Position numbers and translations under genes: made by a program. From Proteiniphilum sp. UBA5384 (lineage in GTDB: Bacteria; Bacteroidota; Bacteroidia; Bacteroidales; Dysgonomonadaceae): DNA of 64,000 nt. Numbering within the stretch: the first letter of the stretch is position 1; every line of letters starts with the position of its first letter. Positions 1-7,640 of this stretch are shown here, in pieces. The notes beneath the pieces are model-generated. The model did no database searches, was not told where the DNA came from, and saw nothing but the letters and a program-made list of their open reading frames with translations. The stretch is taken from positions 190,424 through 254,423 of the forward strand of contig NZ_DHOS01000052.1 of assembly GCF_002410825.1 (NCBI RefSeq). Direction: 5' to 3'.

Positions 1-1
1 G

Positions 2-1105
2 GCGCTCCACGGTGAAGCAACCGACGCGGCCAAGAAAAAGGAATACCTCGATAAGGTGATGGAGATATATGATACGCGCCTTAAGTACTTTGGCGATGAT
101 GATGCCAAGGGTACCATCCTTGCTTATAAAGCCTATGATTATATGGAGTTGATGGGAGAGAATGCTGACCAGTCGGTGGTATATAATATGTTAAATGAGG
201 CGATCGGGGAGTTGAAAGACAAGATGAATCCGCTGGATGCCTATTCTTATTTTATGGTTGCCTCGTTGAGCCAGTACCTGAGTGATAGTGCTAAAAAAGA
301 TCAATATATAAGCGATTATTTCCAGACTATTGCGTATGTGGACCAAGCTATTGCCAATGCTCATGGCGCTAATGATGAAACCAGTGCTGATTATCTTGCC
401 ATGGTGAAAGATGGAATCGTAAAAGGGTTTGTCAATAGTGGAGCCGGAGATTGCAAGACACTTGCTGAATATTATGCCGACAAGGTAGAGCCGAACAAGG
501 CTAATAAGGAATTCTTGAATGAAGTGTTGGACGCATTGGGTTCGGTGGGGTGTTCAGATACCGATCTTTACTTTACTGCTTCCGAATATCTCTATCATCT
601 TGAACCTTCGGCCGGTGCCGCTATCGGATTGGCCAACAAGAGCCTGAGAGATAAAGATTATGAAACGGCATTGAAGTATTATAGTGCTGCTGCTAAAATG
701 GAAACCGACAAGAATAAAGCATCCGACTACATGATGCAACTTGCGGGTATATTCTCTAACCAGCGTAATTTTGCAAAGGCAAGGCAAGCCGCTTATGATG
801 CATTGGAATACAACCCGAACAATGGTGAAGCATATATCCTGATCGCACAACTGTATGCCAGCTCGGCAGCCAATATTTTCCCCGAACCGGAAAAAGCAGG
901 ACTGGTATATCTGGTCGCAGTGGATAAGTTACAAAAAGCCAGATCGGTTGATCCTGGTGTAGCAAGCAAGGCAAATAATCTTATCAACCGTTATTCTGCT
1001 GCATTTATGGATACCGAGACTGCATTTATGATGGGTATCAAAGCAGGAGAAACGGTAACTATCCCCGGTTGGATCGGTGAAACCACCACCGTCCGGTTGA
1101 GATAA
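2..1105 (+). CDS. TPR-repeat protein, 5' end outside the window
   Basis: The reading frame is open from base 2, so the true start lies upstream; the GTG at 56 is only an internal codon. About 367 codons are visible before the TAA. The C-terminal half has alternating helical repeats typical of tetratricopeptide units, for example the DYETALKYYSAAAKM and NFAKARQAAYDALEYNPNN segments (around 650-830). TPR units are protein-protein docking scaffolds. The gene ends 28 bases before lptC on the same strand and so probably belongs to the same envelope operon (TPR protein, LptC, GldE-like CBS protein). A periplasmic role in envelope assembly is inferred from this context. The N-terminus, and with it any signal peptide, cannot be seen. 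Confidence 0.8.
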   Translation, partial: ALHGEATDAAKKKEYLDKVMEIYDTRLKYFGDDDAKGTILAYKAYDYMELMGENADQSVVYNMLNEAIGELKDKMNPLDAYSYFMVASLSQYLSDSAKKDQYISDYFQTIAYVDQAIANAHGANDETSADYLAMVKDGIVKGFVNSGAGDCKTLAEYYADKVEPNKANKEFLNEVLDALGSVGCSDTDLYFTASEYLYHLEPSAGAAIGLANKSLRDKDYETALKYYSAAAKMETDKNKASDYMMQLAGIFSNQRNFAKARQAAYDALEYNPNNGEAYILIAQLYASSAANIFPEPEKAGLVYLVAVDKLQKARSVDPGVASKANNLINRYSAAFMDTETAFMMGIKAGETVTIPGWIGETTTVRLR

Positions 1106-1133
1106 ATCGAGACAAGAGTTAGTGATTAGATAA

Positions 1134-1748
1134 ATGTTGGGAAACCATCGTAACATACAATTCTTATTACGCATAACAATCACTGTTTTAGTGGTTGTTA
1201 TGTCGCTTTTGTCTTGTAGGGACAAGAGCGAGAACCTTGTGCCGCTTGCCTATGATCCCGACTCGGTAGCAACCATGATCACCCATAATGTTTCAACCCT
1301 CATTTCTGATTCCGGTATTACACGCTATAGGATTGTTGCGGATGTATGGATGATCTACGATCAGGCGAAAGAGCCCTACTGGTATTTCCCACAGGGAATC
1401 TATTTTGAGCAATTTGCCCCTGACTTTGAGATTGAAGCAACTGTTGTTGCCGATACGGCATGGTATTACAATAACCAAGAGATGTGGAAGTTAAAAAAGA
1501 AAGTCCATGTTGAAAATAGAGAGGGGGAACAATTCGACAGCGAAGAGTTGTTCTGGGACCAGAAAAACGGGAAAGTATTCTCGGACGCTTATATAGAAAT
1601 TAAAAGAGGTGTATCTGAATTGAAAGGTTACGGATTTGAGTCGAATACGGCAATGTCTGATTACCGTATTTTCAGGCCACACGAGGGGAAATTGCCATTT
1701 TCCGACGCTCCTGCACCGGGAGATTCTATTCTGACAATCGACAATTAG
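1134..1748 (+). CDS. lptC: LPS export lipoprotein LptC
   Basis: The 204-residue product begins with a basic stretch, a hydrophobic segment (about residues 10-27) and a lipobox ending in LLSC with Cys28, so it is probably a lipoprotein. The remainder is beta-rich, with the EQFDSEELFWDQKNGKVFSD pattern seen in LptC/YrbK proteins: a repeated surface that passes LPS from the LptB2FG transporter towards LptA. Length matches the family. It sits 28 bases after the TPR gene and 24 bases before the CBS-domain gene, as one transcription unit. LptC is normally anchored by a membrane helix; lipid anchoring is the form I would expect in this phylum. The family call is firm; transport function follows from the family. 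Confidence 0.82.
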   Translation: MLGNHRNIQFLLRITITVLVVVMSLLSCRDKSENLVPLAYDPDSVATMITHNVSTLISDSGITRYRIVADVWMIYDQAKEPYWYFPQGIYFEQFAPDFEIEATVVADTAWYYNNQEMWKLKKKVHVENREGEQFDSEELFWDQKNGKVFSDAYIEIKRGVSELKGYGFESNTAMSDYRIFRPHEGKLPFSDAPAPGDSILTIDN

Positions 1749-1772
1749 TAATTGAAAATGTGCAACTAAACA

Positions 1773-3062
1773 ATGGGATTTCATGTTGAAATAGGGTGGT
1801 GGATTGGATTCCTGTTTCTCTCTCTTCTTTTCTCGGGAATAGAGGTGGCTTATATTACCGCAGGAAAGTTGCAATATATTGTCAATAACGATTCCTCCCG
1901 ACCATACAGTTATATGATGGATGTTATCTATCGTCACTTCCGGCAGTTTCAGGCTACGTTGATGCTGGGAAGGGTTATCCTGATAGTGCTCTTTGTGTCT
2001 TTTACCGGCCTGATTGTCTATGATCATCTGGGTAACACGCTACAGAACGATCTGATAAAAATATTGCTGATAATTGCCGTAGCCTCATTTTTTCTGTTGT
2101 TGACAAATGAGTTTCTGCCGCGGATTTTCTTTGGGAGGGATCCCGATTCCTGGGTGAAATTGTTTCTCTTACCCGCTTTTTTGTTCTATGTGATCCTATA
2201 CCCCATAACCACACTTTTTATTGGCTTCTCTCAGGTAATACTTCGCTTAGCAGGCATGAATTTATCAGAGCCGGAAGAGGATGAGGTCTTTTACAGGGTA
2301 AATTTCGATATGCTGACAGGGAAGAATGCCGGCGACAGGGCAAAAGAGATGGAAGTCGATTCTGAGGTCAAGATTTTTCGGAATGCTCTCGACTTTTCTT
2401 CCATGAAAGTGCGGGATTGCATGGTTCCCCGGGCCGATATCGTGGCCGTTACCCTCGATACAGCTCCTGATAAACTGAAAGAACTCTTTATAGAGACAGG
2501 TATTTCAAGAATATTGGTCTACAGGGAAAATCTTGACGATATTGTGGGATACATCCACATGTGGGAGATTTTTAATAATCCGCAGGACTGGACCAGTAAT
2601 ATAGCAACCATTTCATTTGTGCCGGAGAGTATGCTGGCCAACCAGTTGATGAGTGACCTGATGCAACATCGTAAAAGTATTGCTGTAGTGGTAGATGAGT
2701 TCGGCGGTACTTCGGGAATTGTCACCATGGAAGATCTGGTGGAAGAGATTTTCGGTGATATTGAAGATGAATATGATGTGGAATCGAAATTTGTCAAAAG
2801 GGAGGGTAATAATGAATTCGTAATGTCGGGACGTGTGGAGATCGACCATCTCAACGATGTTTATCATCTGGATATCCCCGAATCGGATGAATATTCCACT
2901 ATAGCCGGTTACCTGCTATACCATATGCAGCGCTTCCCAAAAACCTATGAAACCGTGGTTATCGGGAAATATACCTTTAAAATACTCAAAGTAACGGCAC
3001 GTAAAATCGAGGTTGTACGGCTTATTCTGGCAGGCGAAACAGCTGAGGAGATATTGTACTGA
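1773..3062 (+). CDS. GldE-like CNNM/CBS-domain membrane protein (hemolysin family)
   Basis: This 429-residue protein has an N-terminal DUF21/CNNM-type membrane domain with about four hydrophobic segments within residues 7-150. Next come paired CBS domains (about 200-330; the MVPRADIVAV and VVVDEFGGTSGIVTMEDLVEEIFGD motifs are diagnostic), then a C-terminal CorC/HlyC transporter-associated domain (about 345-425). Relatives are called hemolysin, CorC-type divalent-cation transport factor or GldE; in Bacteroidales GldE homologues occur even in non-gliding species. The CBS pair usually binds adenine nucleotides and gates cation flux, though the exact role in this phylum is unsettled. It is the last gene of the TPR-lptC unit and is followed by a terminator at 3097-3123. 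Confidence 0.85.
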   Translation: MGFHVEIGWWIGFLFLSLLFSGIEVAYITAGKLQYIVNNDSSRPYSYMMDVIYRHFRQFQATLMLGRVILIVLFVSFTGLIVYDHLGNTLQNDLIKILLIIAVASFFLLLTNEFLPRIFFGRDPDSWVKLFLLPAFLFYVILYPITTLFIGFSQVILRLAGMNLSEPEEDEVFYRVNFDMLTGKNAGDRAKEMEVDSEVKIFRNALDFSSMKVRDCMVPRADIVAVTLDTAPDKLKELFIETGISRILVYRENLDDIVGYIHMWEIFNNPQDWTSNIATISFVPESMLANQLMSDLMQHRKSIAVVVDEFGGTSGIVTMEDLVEEIFGDIEDEYDVESKFVKREGNNEFVMSGRVEIDHLNDVYHLDIPESDEYSTIAGYLLYHMQRFPKTYETVVIGKYTFKILKVTARKIEVVRLILAGETAEEILY

Positions 3063-3096
3063 ATCTATTAAATGATAAACATGCACTTTTCCTGAA

Positions 3097-3123
3097 AAAA
3101 ATAACGCCGTCTCCGTTATTTTT
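3097..3123 (+). terminator. Intrinsic terminator after the GldE-like gene
   Basis: A perfect 10-bp stem (AAAAATAACG paired with CGTTATTTTT) with a 7-base loop lies 34 bases after the stop codon and ends in a T-run. The same T-run forms a TATTTTTG box (3117-3124) that could serve as the -7 element for ppiD, so termination and initiation may overlap here. Confidence 0.7.
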
Positions 3124-3192
3124 GCTAACTTCGTGCCCTTGTTTGAATTATAATCATTTATCACATTCTAAGTATAATAAAAAGATAGTTAA

Positions 3193-5325
3193 ATGGCTAC
3201 TTTACAGAAGATTAGAGATAAAGGTACGCTTCTCGTCATCATAATCGGTCTGGCGTTGCTTGCCTTTGTATTGGGAGATTTGCTTACCTCGGGAAGAACA
3301 TTATTTGGAAAAGCGCAGGATAAAGCGTTTGTAATAAACGGCGATGTGATTTCGACCCAGCAGTATGCCGATAAAATTACTGAATTCGAAGAGTTTCAGA
3401 AGATGGTAAGTGGACAGTCGTCCCTCGATGAAAACATCTCTTCACAGATACGTGAGGCGGTATACCAGCAGATGGTGCGGGAACGTTTGCTCAGTCACCA
3501 GACGAAAAAACTGGGAATCACAGTTGCCAAAGAAGAGTTAAATGACTTGGTGCACGGTCAATTCATTTCACCTGTATTGCAGCAGCTTCCTTTCTTCGTA
3601 AATCCTCAAACAGGCATGTTCGACCGTTCAGCGCTGGTCGACTTTATCAATACCGTCAACATGCCAAGCTCCAATCCACAGGAGCAAGCATTGGTAAATC
3701 AATATAGAAGCTTGTGGTTGTTTATCGAGGAGATGGTGAGAACACAACGGTTAGAAGAAAAATATATCTCACTTCTGTCGAATGCTGTGGTTGTGAATGA
3801 TGCGGAAGCAAAAAACACGTTTGAGCTGTCACAGAAAAATGCGGATATTGAATATGCGCTCAAAAGTTTTTTCACGGTCCCTGATTCAGCCGTCACCGTT
3901 ACAGATAATGAAGTAAAAGCATTTTACGACAAGCACAAAAAATCCTTCCGTATGGAAGCTCCTCTGGTGAAACTCTCTTATTTTACCAAGAGCATCATTC
4001 CCAGTGAAGAGGATTATGCCGAGGTGGAAGCCGAATCTCATAAAGCCTTTGATGAATTGAGCGCCGCTGTTTACCCTGCCTCGGTCGTGGCCGACTATTC
4101 GCAGACACCTTATCGGGATGTTTATATGAGTGAACAGATGCTCACCCCTACACAGATCGAATTTGTACGTTCAGCGTCTGCTAACGAGATGTTTGGTCCT
4201 GTGCGCGAAGATGATTCCTTTTATATATATAAACTGATTGACAAGACTGTCGCTCCCGACTCGGTACATCTGAGGATGATGGCGGTCCCCGATGCTTCCG
4301 TGGTGGGACAGGATTCCGTTATCACTCATTTTGTGGATAGTATTTATGGAGCGATAGCCGCCGGCACCTCTTTTGCAGAGGTAGCCAACAGCCTTAACCC
4401 CACCTCTAACGGTGGTGAAATGGGATGGGCAAGGGAAATCGATTTGGTTGGGTTTAGTACCGACCTGGTAAAGGCCGCCTTTAATGCTCCTGTGGGGCAG
4501 CCGGTCAAACTTACCATTCCCGGGCAGCAACTAATCCTTCAGGTGGAAGAACGTACCCGTCCTGTCAATAAATACAAGTTGGCAGTTATCGATATGCCTG
4601 TGGTAGCCAGTGATAAGACATCGAACAATATTGATAATGAGTTGAATCAGTTTATTTCCACTCCTGATGTGAGCCAGAAATTCAACGATCTGGCAGCCGA
4701 AAAAGGATATATGGTAATGCCCGGCATTACGATTTCTGCTAATGATTTCACTTTGGCACAAATCCCCGGTTCACGGCAAGTGATTACTTGGGCAGCCAAT
4801 GAAAAGAAAATGGGAAGTGTAAAGAAATTCGATCTTACCAACCTTCGTGTCATTGCAAGGGTAGAAAAGGTAACTCCTGCAGGAACCACACCCCTGTCTG
4901 AAGTTTCTTCCGGTATCCGTGCGCAGTTGGTGAATGAGAAGAAAGCCGAGAAAATCATCAGCGACCTGAAGACGCAGAATCTTACTTCTGTGGAAGGATA
5001 TGCTTCAGCGATGGGCAGTTCTGCCGATACCGTCCGTTTTGTGAACTTCAATACGCAGAACATTACGGGTCTGGGGTATGAGCCTGTATTGAATGCTGTT
5101 TCGGCTTTCGCTCCGGTCAATCAGGTGGTAGGTCCGTTGAAAGGCAATATGGGTGTATATGTAGCTTCTGTAGCCAATCGCACCGAAGGTGTGGAAGAAG
5201 AATATGATGCAGAGCAGCAGAAAAATCAGATGTTGAATAACAATGCCTATCGTATGCAGATGCAGTCGATAGAAGTATTGAAAGAAAAACTGGGTGTAGA
5301 GGACAACCGTTTCAGGTTCTTCTGA
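3193..5325 (+). CDS. ppiD: Periplasmic folding chaperone / peptidyl-prolyl isomerase, PpiD/SurA type
   Basis: The 710-residue protein has one N-terminal membrane anchor (about residues 13-31) and then a SurA/PpiD-like chaperone region (about 35-330). A parvulin rotamase domain follows at about 357-455, with the characteristic GGEMGW motif, and then a long C-terminal part that probably holds a second, degenerate parvulin-like domain. PpiD-type proteins sit in the inner membrane facing the periplasm and assist folding of secreted and outer-membrane proteins. Proximity to lptC and the GldE-like gene fits an envelope-biogenesis block. The ATG at 3193 is favoured because the basic residues directly precede the anchor helix. 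A strong terminator follows at 5382-5419. Confidence 0.88.
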   Translation: MATLQKIRDKGTLLVIIIGLALLAFVLGDLLTSGRTLFGKAQDKAFVINGDVISTQQYADKITEFEEFQKMVSGQSSLDENISSQIREAVYQQMVRERLLSHQTKKLGITVAKEELNDLVHGQFISPVLQQLPFFVNPQTGMFDRSALVDFINTVNMPSSNPQEQALVNQYRSLWLFIEEMVRTQRLEEKYISLLSNAVVVNDAEAKNTFELSQKNADIEYALKSFFTVPDSAVTVTDNEVKAFYDKHKKSFRMEAPLVKLSYFTKSIIPSEEDYAEVEAESHKAFDELSAAVYPASVVADYSQTPYRDVYMSEQMLTPTQIEFVRSASANEMFGPVREDDSFYIYKLIDKTVAPDSVHLRMMAVPDASVVGQDSVITHFVDSIYGAIAAGTSFAEVANSLNPTSNGGEMGWAREIDLVGFSTDLVKAAFNAPVGQPVKLTIPGQQLILQVEERTRPVNKYKLAVIDMPVVASDKTSNNIDNELNQFISTPDVSQKFNDLAAEKGYMVMPGITISANDFTLAQIPGSRQVITWAANEKKMGSVKKFDLTNLRVIARVEKVTPAGTTPLSEVSSGIRAQLVNEKKAEKIISDLKTQNLTSVEGYASAMGSSADTVRFVNFNTQNITGLGYEPVLNAVSAFAPVNQVVGPLKGNMGVYVASVANRTEGVEEEYDAEQQKNQMLNNNAYRMQMQSIEVLKEKLGVEDNRFRFF

Positions 5326-5381
5326 TTTTACTACTCAAGATTAATAACAAGTAAGGATAATTAAAACTTTGCTTGTTTCAC

Positions 5382-5419
5382 AAAAATAGGTGGCTTCATG
5401 ATGAGGGTGCCTATTTTTT
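5382..5419 (+). terminator. Intrinsic terminator after ppiD
   Basis: The stem AAAAATAGG / CCTATTTTT (9 bp plus wobble pairs) ends in a T-run, 57 bases after the ppiD stop. Confidence 0.75.
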
Positions 5420-5420
5420 A

Positions 5421-5681
5421 TATAATACTCAATATGCTGATTTGGTTTCTGCGGGTTTCATATCTCCAGATGTTTCGTTTGCACTCAGTCCCAATCCTGC
5501 TACCGATATTGTTACGGTGAAGTTGGAGGATGAATGACCTGCGGAAGCCGGTCTTTCCACACAAGAGACCTTCACAGGACTAAGTAGGGGGGTATGTGAA
5601 ATCCAGTTATGGAGTGCATCCACCATGCTCCGGCGACACACCACAGATCAGCCGGTATATCAGATATCTGTAAGTGGATTC
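5421..5681 (+). pseudogene. Decayed C-terminal sorting-domain (T9SS-like) remnant
   Basis: One plus-strand frame reads through a remnant with no start codon and one internal stop (TGA at 5535-5537). Before the stop it reads FALSPNPATDIVTVKLEDE; after it, CEIQLWSASTMLRR, then TTDQPVYQISVSG. The first part matches the SPNPATD opening of type A sorting domains of the Bacteroidota type IX secretion system; the second matches the EIQLW...TDQPVYQI block found in related C-terminal domains. The usual ending (PAGLYFVRV-like) is missing: homology stops near 5681 and the frame runs into the pfp terminator. It is therefore the tail of a lost secreted protein. The domain call rests on motif recall, not on a search. 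This remnant and two hairpins are all I see between 5326 and 5755. Confidence 0.6.
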
Positions 5682-5693
5682 CGCGGAAAAGAT

Positions 5694-5729
5694 CAAAAAA
5701 TAGGAGAAAACGATGCCCGTTTTCTCCTA
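5694..5729 (-). terminator. Intrinsic terminator of pfp
   Basis: A perfect 12-bp stem (TAGGAGAAAACG / CGTTTTCTCCTA) with loop ATGCC spans 5701-5729. On the minus strand it is followed by six T residues (5695-5700). It lies 27 bases beyond the pfp stop. Confidence 0.9.
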
Positions 5730-5755
5730 CAATATGAATATTGAAAAAGTTGTTG

Positions 5756-7417
5756 TTAGAATTTAATCATGCCGTTCTGCTCCAGTTGCAATGTTTTGCT
5801 GGGCTGGTCGCATACTTCCGTAGGTCCGAAGTACTGGATCGGGCCGGGATATACGTAGTCGGTTTCAATAGCCCACTGGTCACGCTGGCTCTCGAAATAT
5901 TTGAAGGGAGCACCATTCAATTCCACCAACGCTTTCTGTATTACCGGTTTCATTTCTCCGTGGCGGCGTTCCATATTCATCATCATGGTGATGGGGACCC
6001 CACCGGCGATCCATTCTGCGGCAGGGGCGGTAGTATTACGTACAGAAGACATATATCCGGTCTTGCCCACCGCGATCAGCATCGAAGCGGTGTAACCAAG
6101 TGAATAACAATAGTCGGCATCATAGTTCGACGGAGTAGCGCAACGCCCTTCATAACCGAAGAAATGAGTGATACTGGCAAATTTTCCTTTATACCTGCCT
6201 TCCTGCGTCCACGCGTCAAGGCGTTTCTTTACCATCTCAGCCAGTAATTTTTCAGTTTCGATCAGTGATACCTGGACGTTGCCGTGCGGGTCACGGTCGA
6301 GCGTGAGTTGGCGTGCCACTGTTTCGGGGAGGCTGGCGTAAATATCGGCATTTTCAGGTGAAAGCTTGCTGATGATATAATCGCGTTGTCCGGAACGGCG
6401 TACCAGGTTAAATTCTTCCTGATTGTGCGCCAGGAAGTCATTCAACTCGTGGATCAGTTTCTTCATTGCAGGGATAAATTCGATCAATCCTTCGGGGATG
6501 ATGACTGTTCCGAAATTCAATCCCTTTTCTGCCCGCTGTTTGATCACGCCAGCTATATAATCGATAATATCGTCGAGCGATTGTTCTTTGGCAGCTACCT
6601 CCTCTGAAATAAGACAGATGTTGGGTTGTGTCTGCAATGCACATTCCAGTGCAATATGTGATGCCGAACGTCCCATTACCTTGATAAAGTGCCAGTATTT
6701 ACGTGCCGAATTACAGTCACGCTGAATATTGCCAATCAATTCAGAATATACTTTGCAGGCCGTATCGAATCCAAAAGATGTTTCGATCTGGCCATTTTTC
6801 AGGTCGCCATCGATGGTCTTGGGACAACCGATCACCTGTATGCCGGCATTAATGGAGGCATAGTACTCACCTAACACACATGCGTTGGTGTTGGAATCAT
6901 CACCCCCAATGATAACCAATGCTTTGATGTCTAATTTTTTCAATATCTCAAGTCCCTTGTCGAACTGCTCTTTGGTCTCTAGCTTGGTACGTCCCGAGCC
7001 GATGATATCGAAGCCGCCGGTGTTGCGGTATTCATCGATGATGTCGGCGGTAAGTTCCTTGTAGGTGTGTTTGACGAGTCCGTCGGGGCCCAGGATAAAG
7101 CCATACAGTTTGCTGTCGGGGTGCAACCTTTTGATGCCGTCGAATATCCCCGCAATCACATTGTGTCCGCCGGGAGCTTGTCCGCCGGAGAGGATCACTC
7201 CTACGTTGACCGGTGCTGATACGCCGGGTTGGCCGTCTGCCCGTACGAATTGTACCACGGGCATCCCGTATGTATTTGGGAAAAGTTTCTGTATCTCCTC
7301 TTGGTCGAGAACCGATTCAGTGGCGGCTCCTTCCTGAATAGTCACATTGCCCTTCAAACCTTCGGGCATCTTGGGCACATAAGTTGCCCTTGCAATTTGT
7401 AAAGCACTCTTTGTCAT
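5756..7417 (-). CDS. pfp: Pyrophosphate-dependent 6-phosphofructokinase
   Basis: The 553-residue enzyme phosphorylates fructose 6-phosphate to the 1,6-bisphosphate using pyrophosphate instead of ATP, reversibly, in the cytoplasm. The sequence shows the phosphoryl-donor loop GVILSGGQAPGG (residues 73-84), the GGDDSNTN motif (171-178), whose second Asp marks PPi-dependent enzymes, the catalytic PKTIDGDL motif (199-206) and the MGR substrate motif (248-250). Length fits the long PFP clade of about 550 residues. It is transcribed alone: a promoter lies at 7464-7494 and a strong terminator follows. It saves ATP in glycolysis and fits an anaerobic fermentative lifestyle. Confidence 0.95.
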   Translation of the reverse strand: MTKSALQIARATYVPKMPEGLKGNVTIQEGAATESVLDQEEIQKLFPNTYGMPVVQFVRADGQPGVSAPVNVGVILSGGQAPGGHNVIAGIFDGIKRLHPDSKLYGFILGPDGLVKHTYKELTADIIDEYRNTGGFDIIGSGRTKLETKEQFDKGLEILKKLDIKALVIIGGDDSNTNACVLGEYYASINAGIQVIGCPKTIDGDLKNGQIETSFGFDTACKVYSELIGNIQRDCNSARKYWHFIKVMGRSASHIALECALQTQPNICLISEEVAAKEQSLDDIIDYIAGVIKQRAEKGLNFGTVIIPEGLIEFIPAMKKLIHELNDFLAHNQEEFNLVRRSGQRDYIISKLSPENADIYASLPETVARQLTLDRDPHGNVQVSLIETEKLLAEMVKKRLDAWTQEGRYKGKFASITHFFGYEGRCATPSNYDADYCYSLGYTASMLIAVGKTGYMSSVRNTTAPAAEWIAGGVPITMMMNMERRHGEMKPVIQKALVELNGAPFKYFESQRDQWAIETDYVYPGPIQYFGPTEVCDQPSKTLQLEQNGMIKF

Positions 7418-7463
7418 TAGATCGATTTTTTTTATGATAAATTGTATTTGTCGAAGATGACTT

Positions 7464-7494
7464 CAAAAGTACTATTTTTTCGTGAAATGATAAA
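7464..7494 (-). promoter_or_regulatory. Promoter of pfp (Bacteroidota type)
   Basis: On the minus strand TACTTTTG (7464-7471) matches the TAnnTTTG -7 element. With the standard 19-base spacer, TTTA (7491-7494) stands where TTTG is expected at -33. The start codon is about 46 bases downstream. Confidence 0.6.
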
Positions 7495-7541
7495 CAATTT
7501 TAGTATCTTTACCATTCATACTAAATGTTGATTTACTGATT

Positions 7542-7597
7542 CTGATGAATCGGAACAGGTAGTGATGAATCGGTGATCCCGACAAGTCGGGGACAAG
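7542..7597 (+). repeat. Palindromic dispersed repeat, sucA upstream copy
   Basis: The perfect palindrome CCCGACAAGTCGGG (7578-7591) is followed by GACAAG. A degenerate half-copy, CTGATGAATCGGAACAGG, lies at 7542-7559. Two further copies with the same downstream ACA(A/G)G tail occur at 41066-41113. The repeat lies in the 223-base gap between the divergent genes pfp and sucA. Confidence 0.65.
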
Positions 7598-7640
7598 GAG
7601 TGATGATGTGGTGAGATTTTTTTATTTTTAAAATTGACCG

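Noticed and set aside
3117..3124. TATTTTTG as a definite ppiD promoter
   Set aside because: It is part of the terminator arm of the preceding gene and has no -33 partner; noted only as possible.
5429..5644. 71-residue minus-strand open frame
   Set aside because: It is antisense to the sorting-domain remnant, with no start context or recognisable domain.
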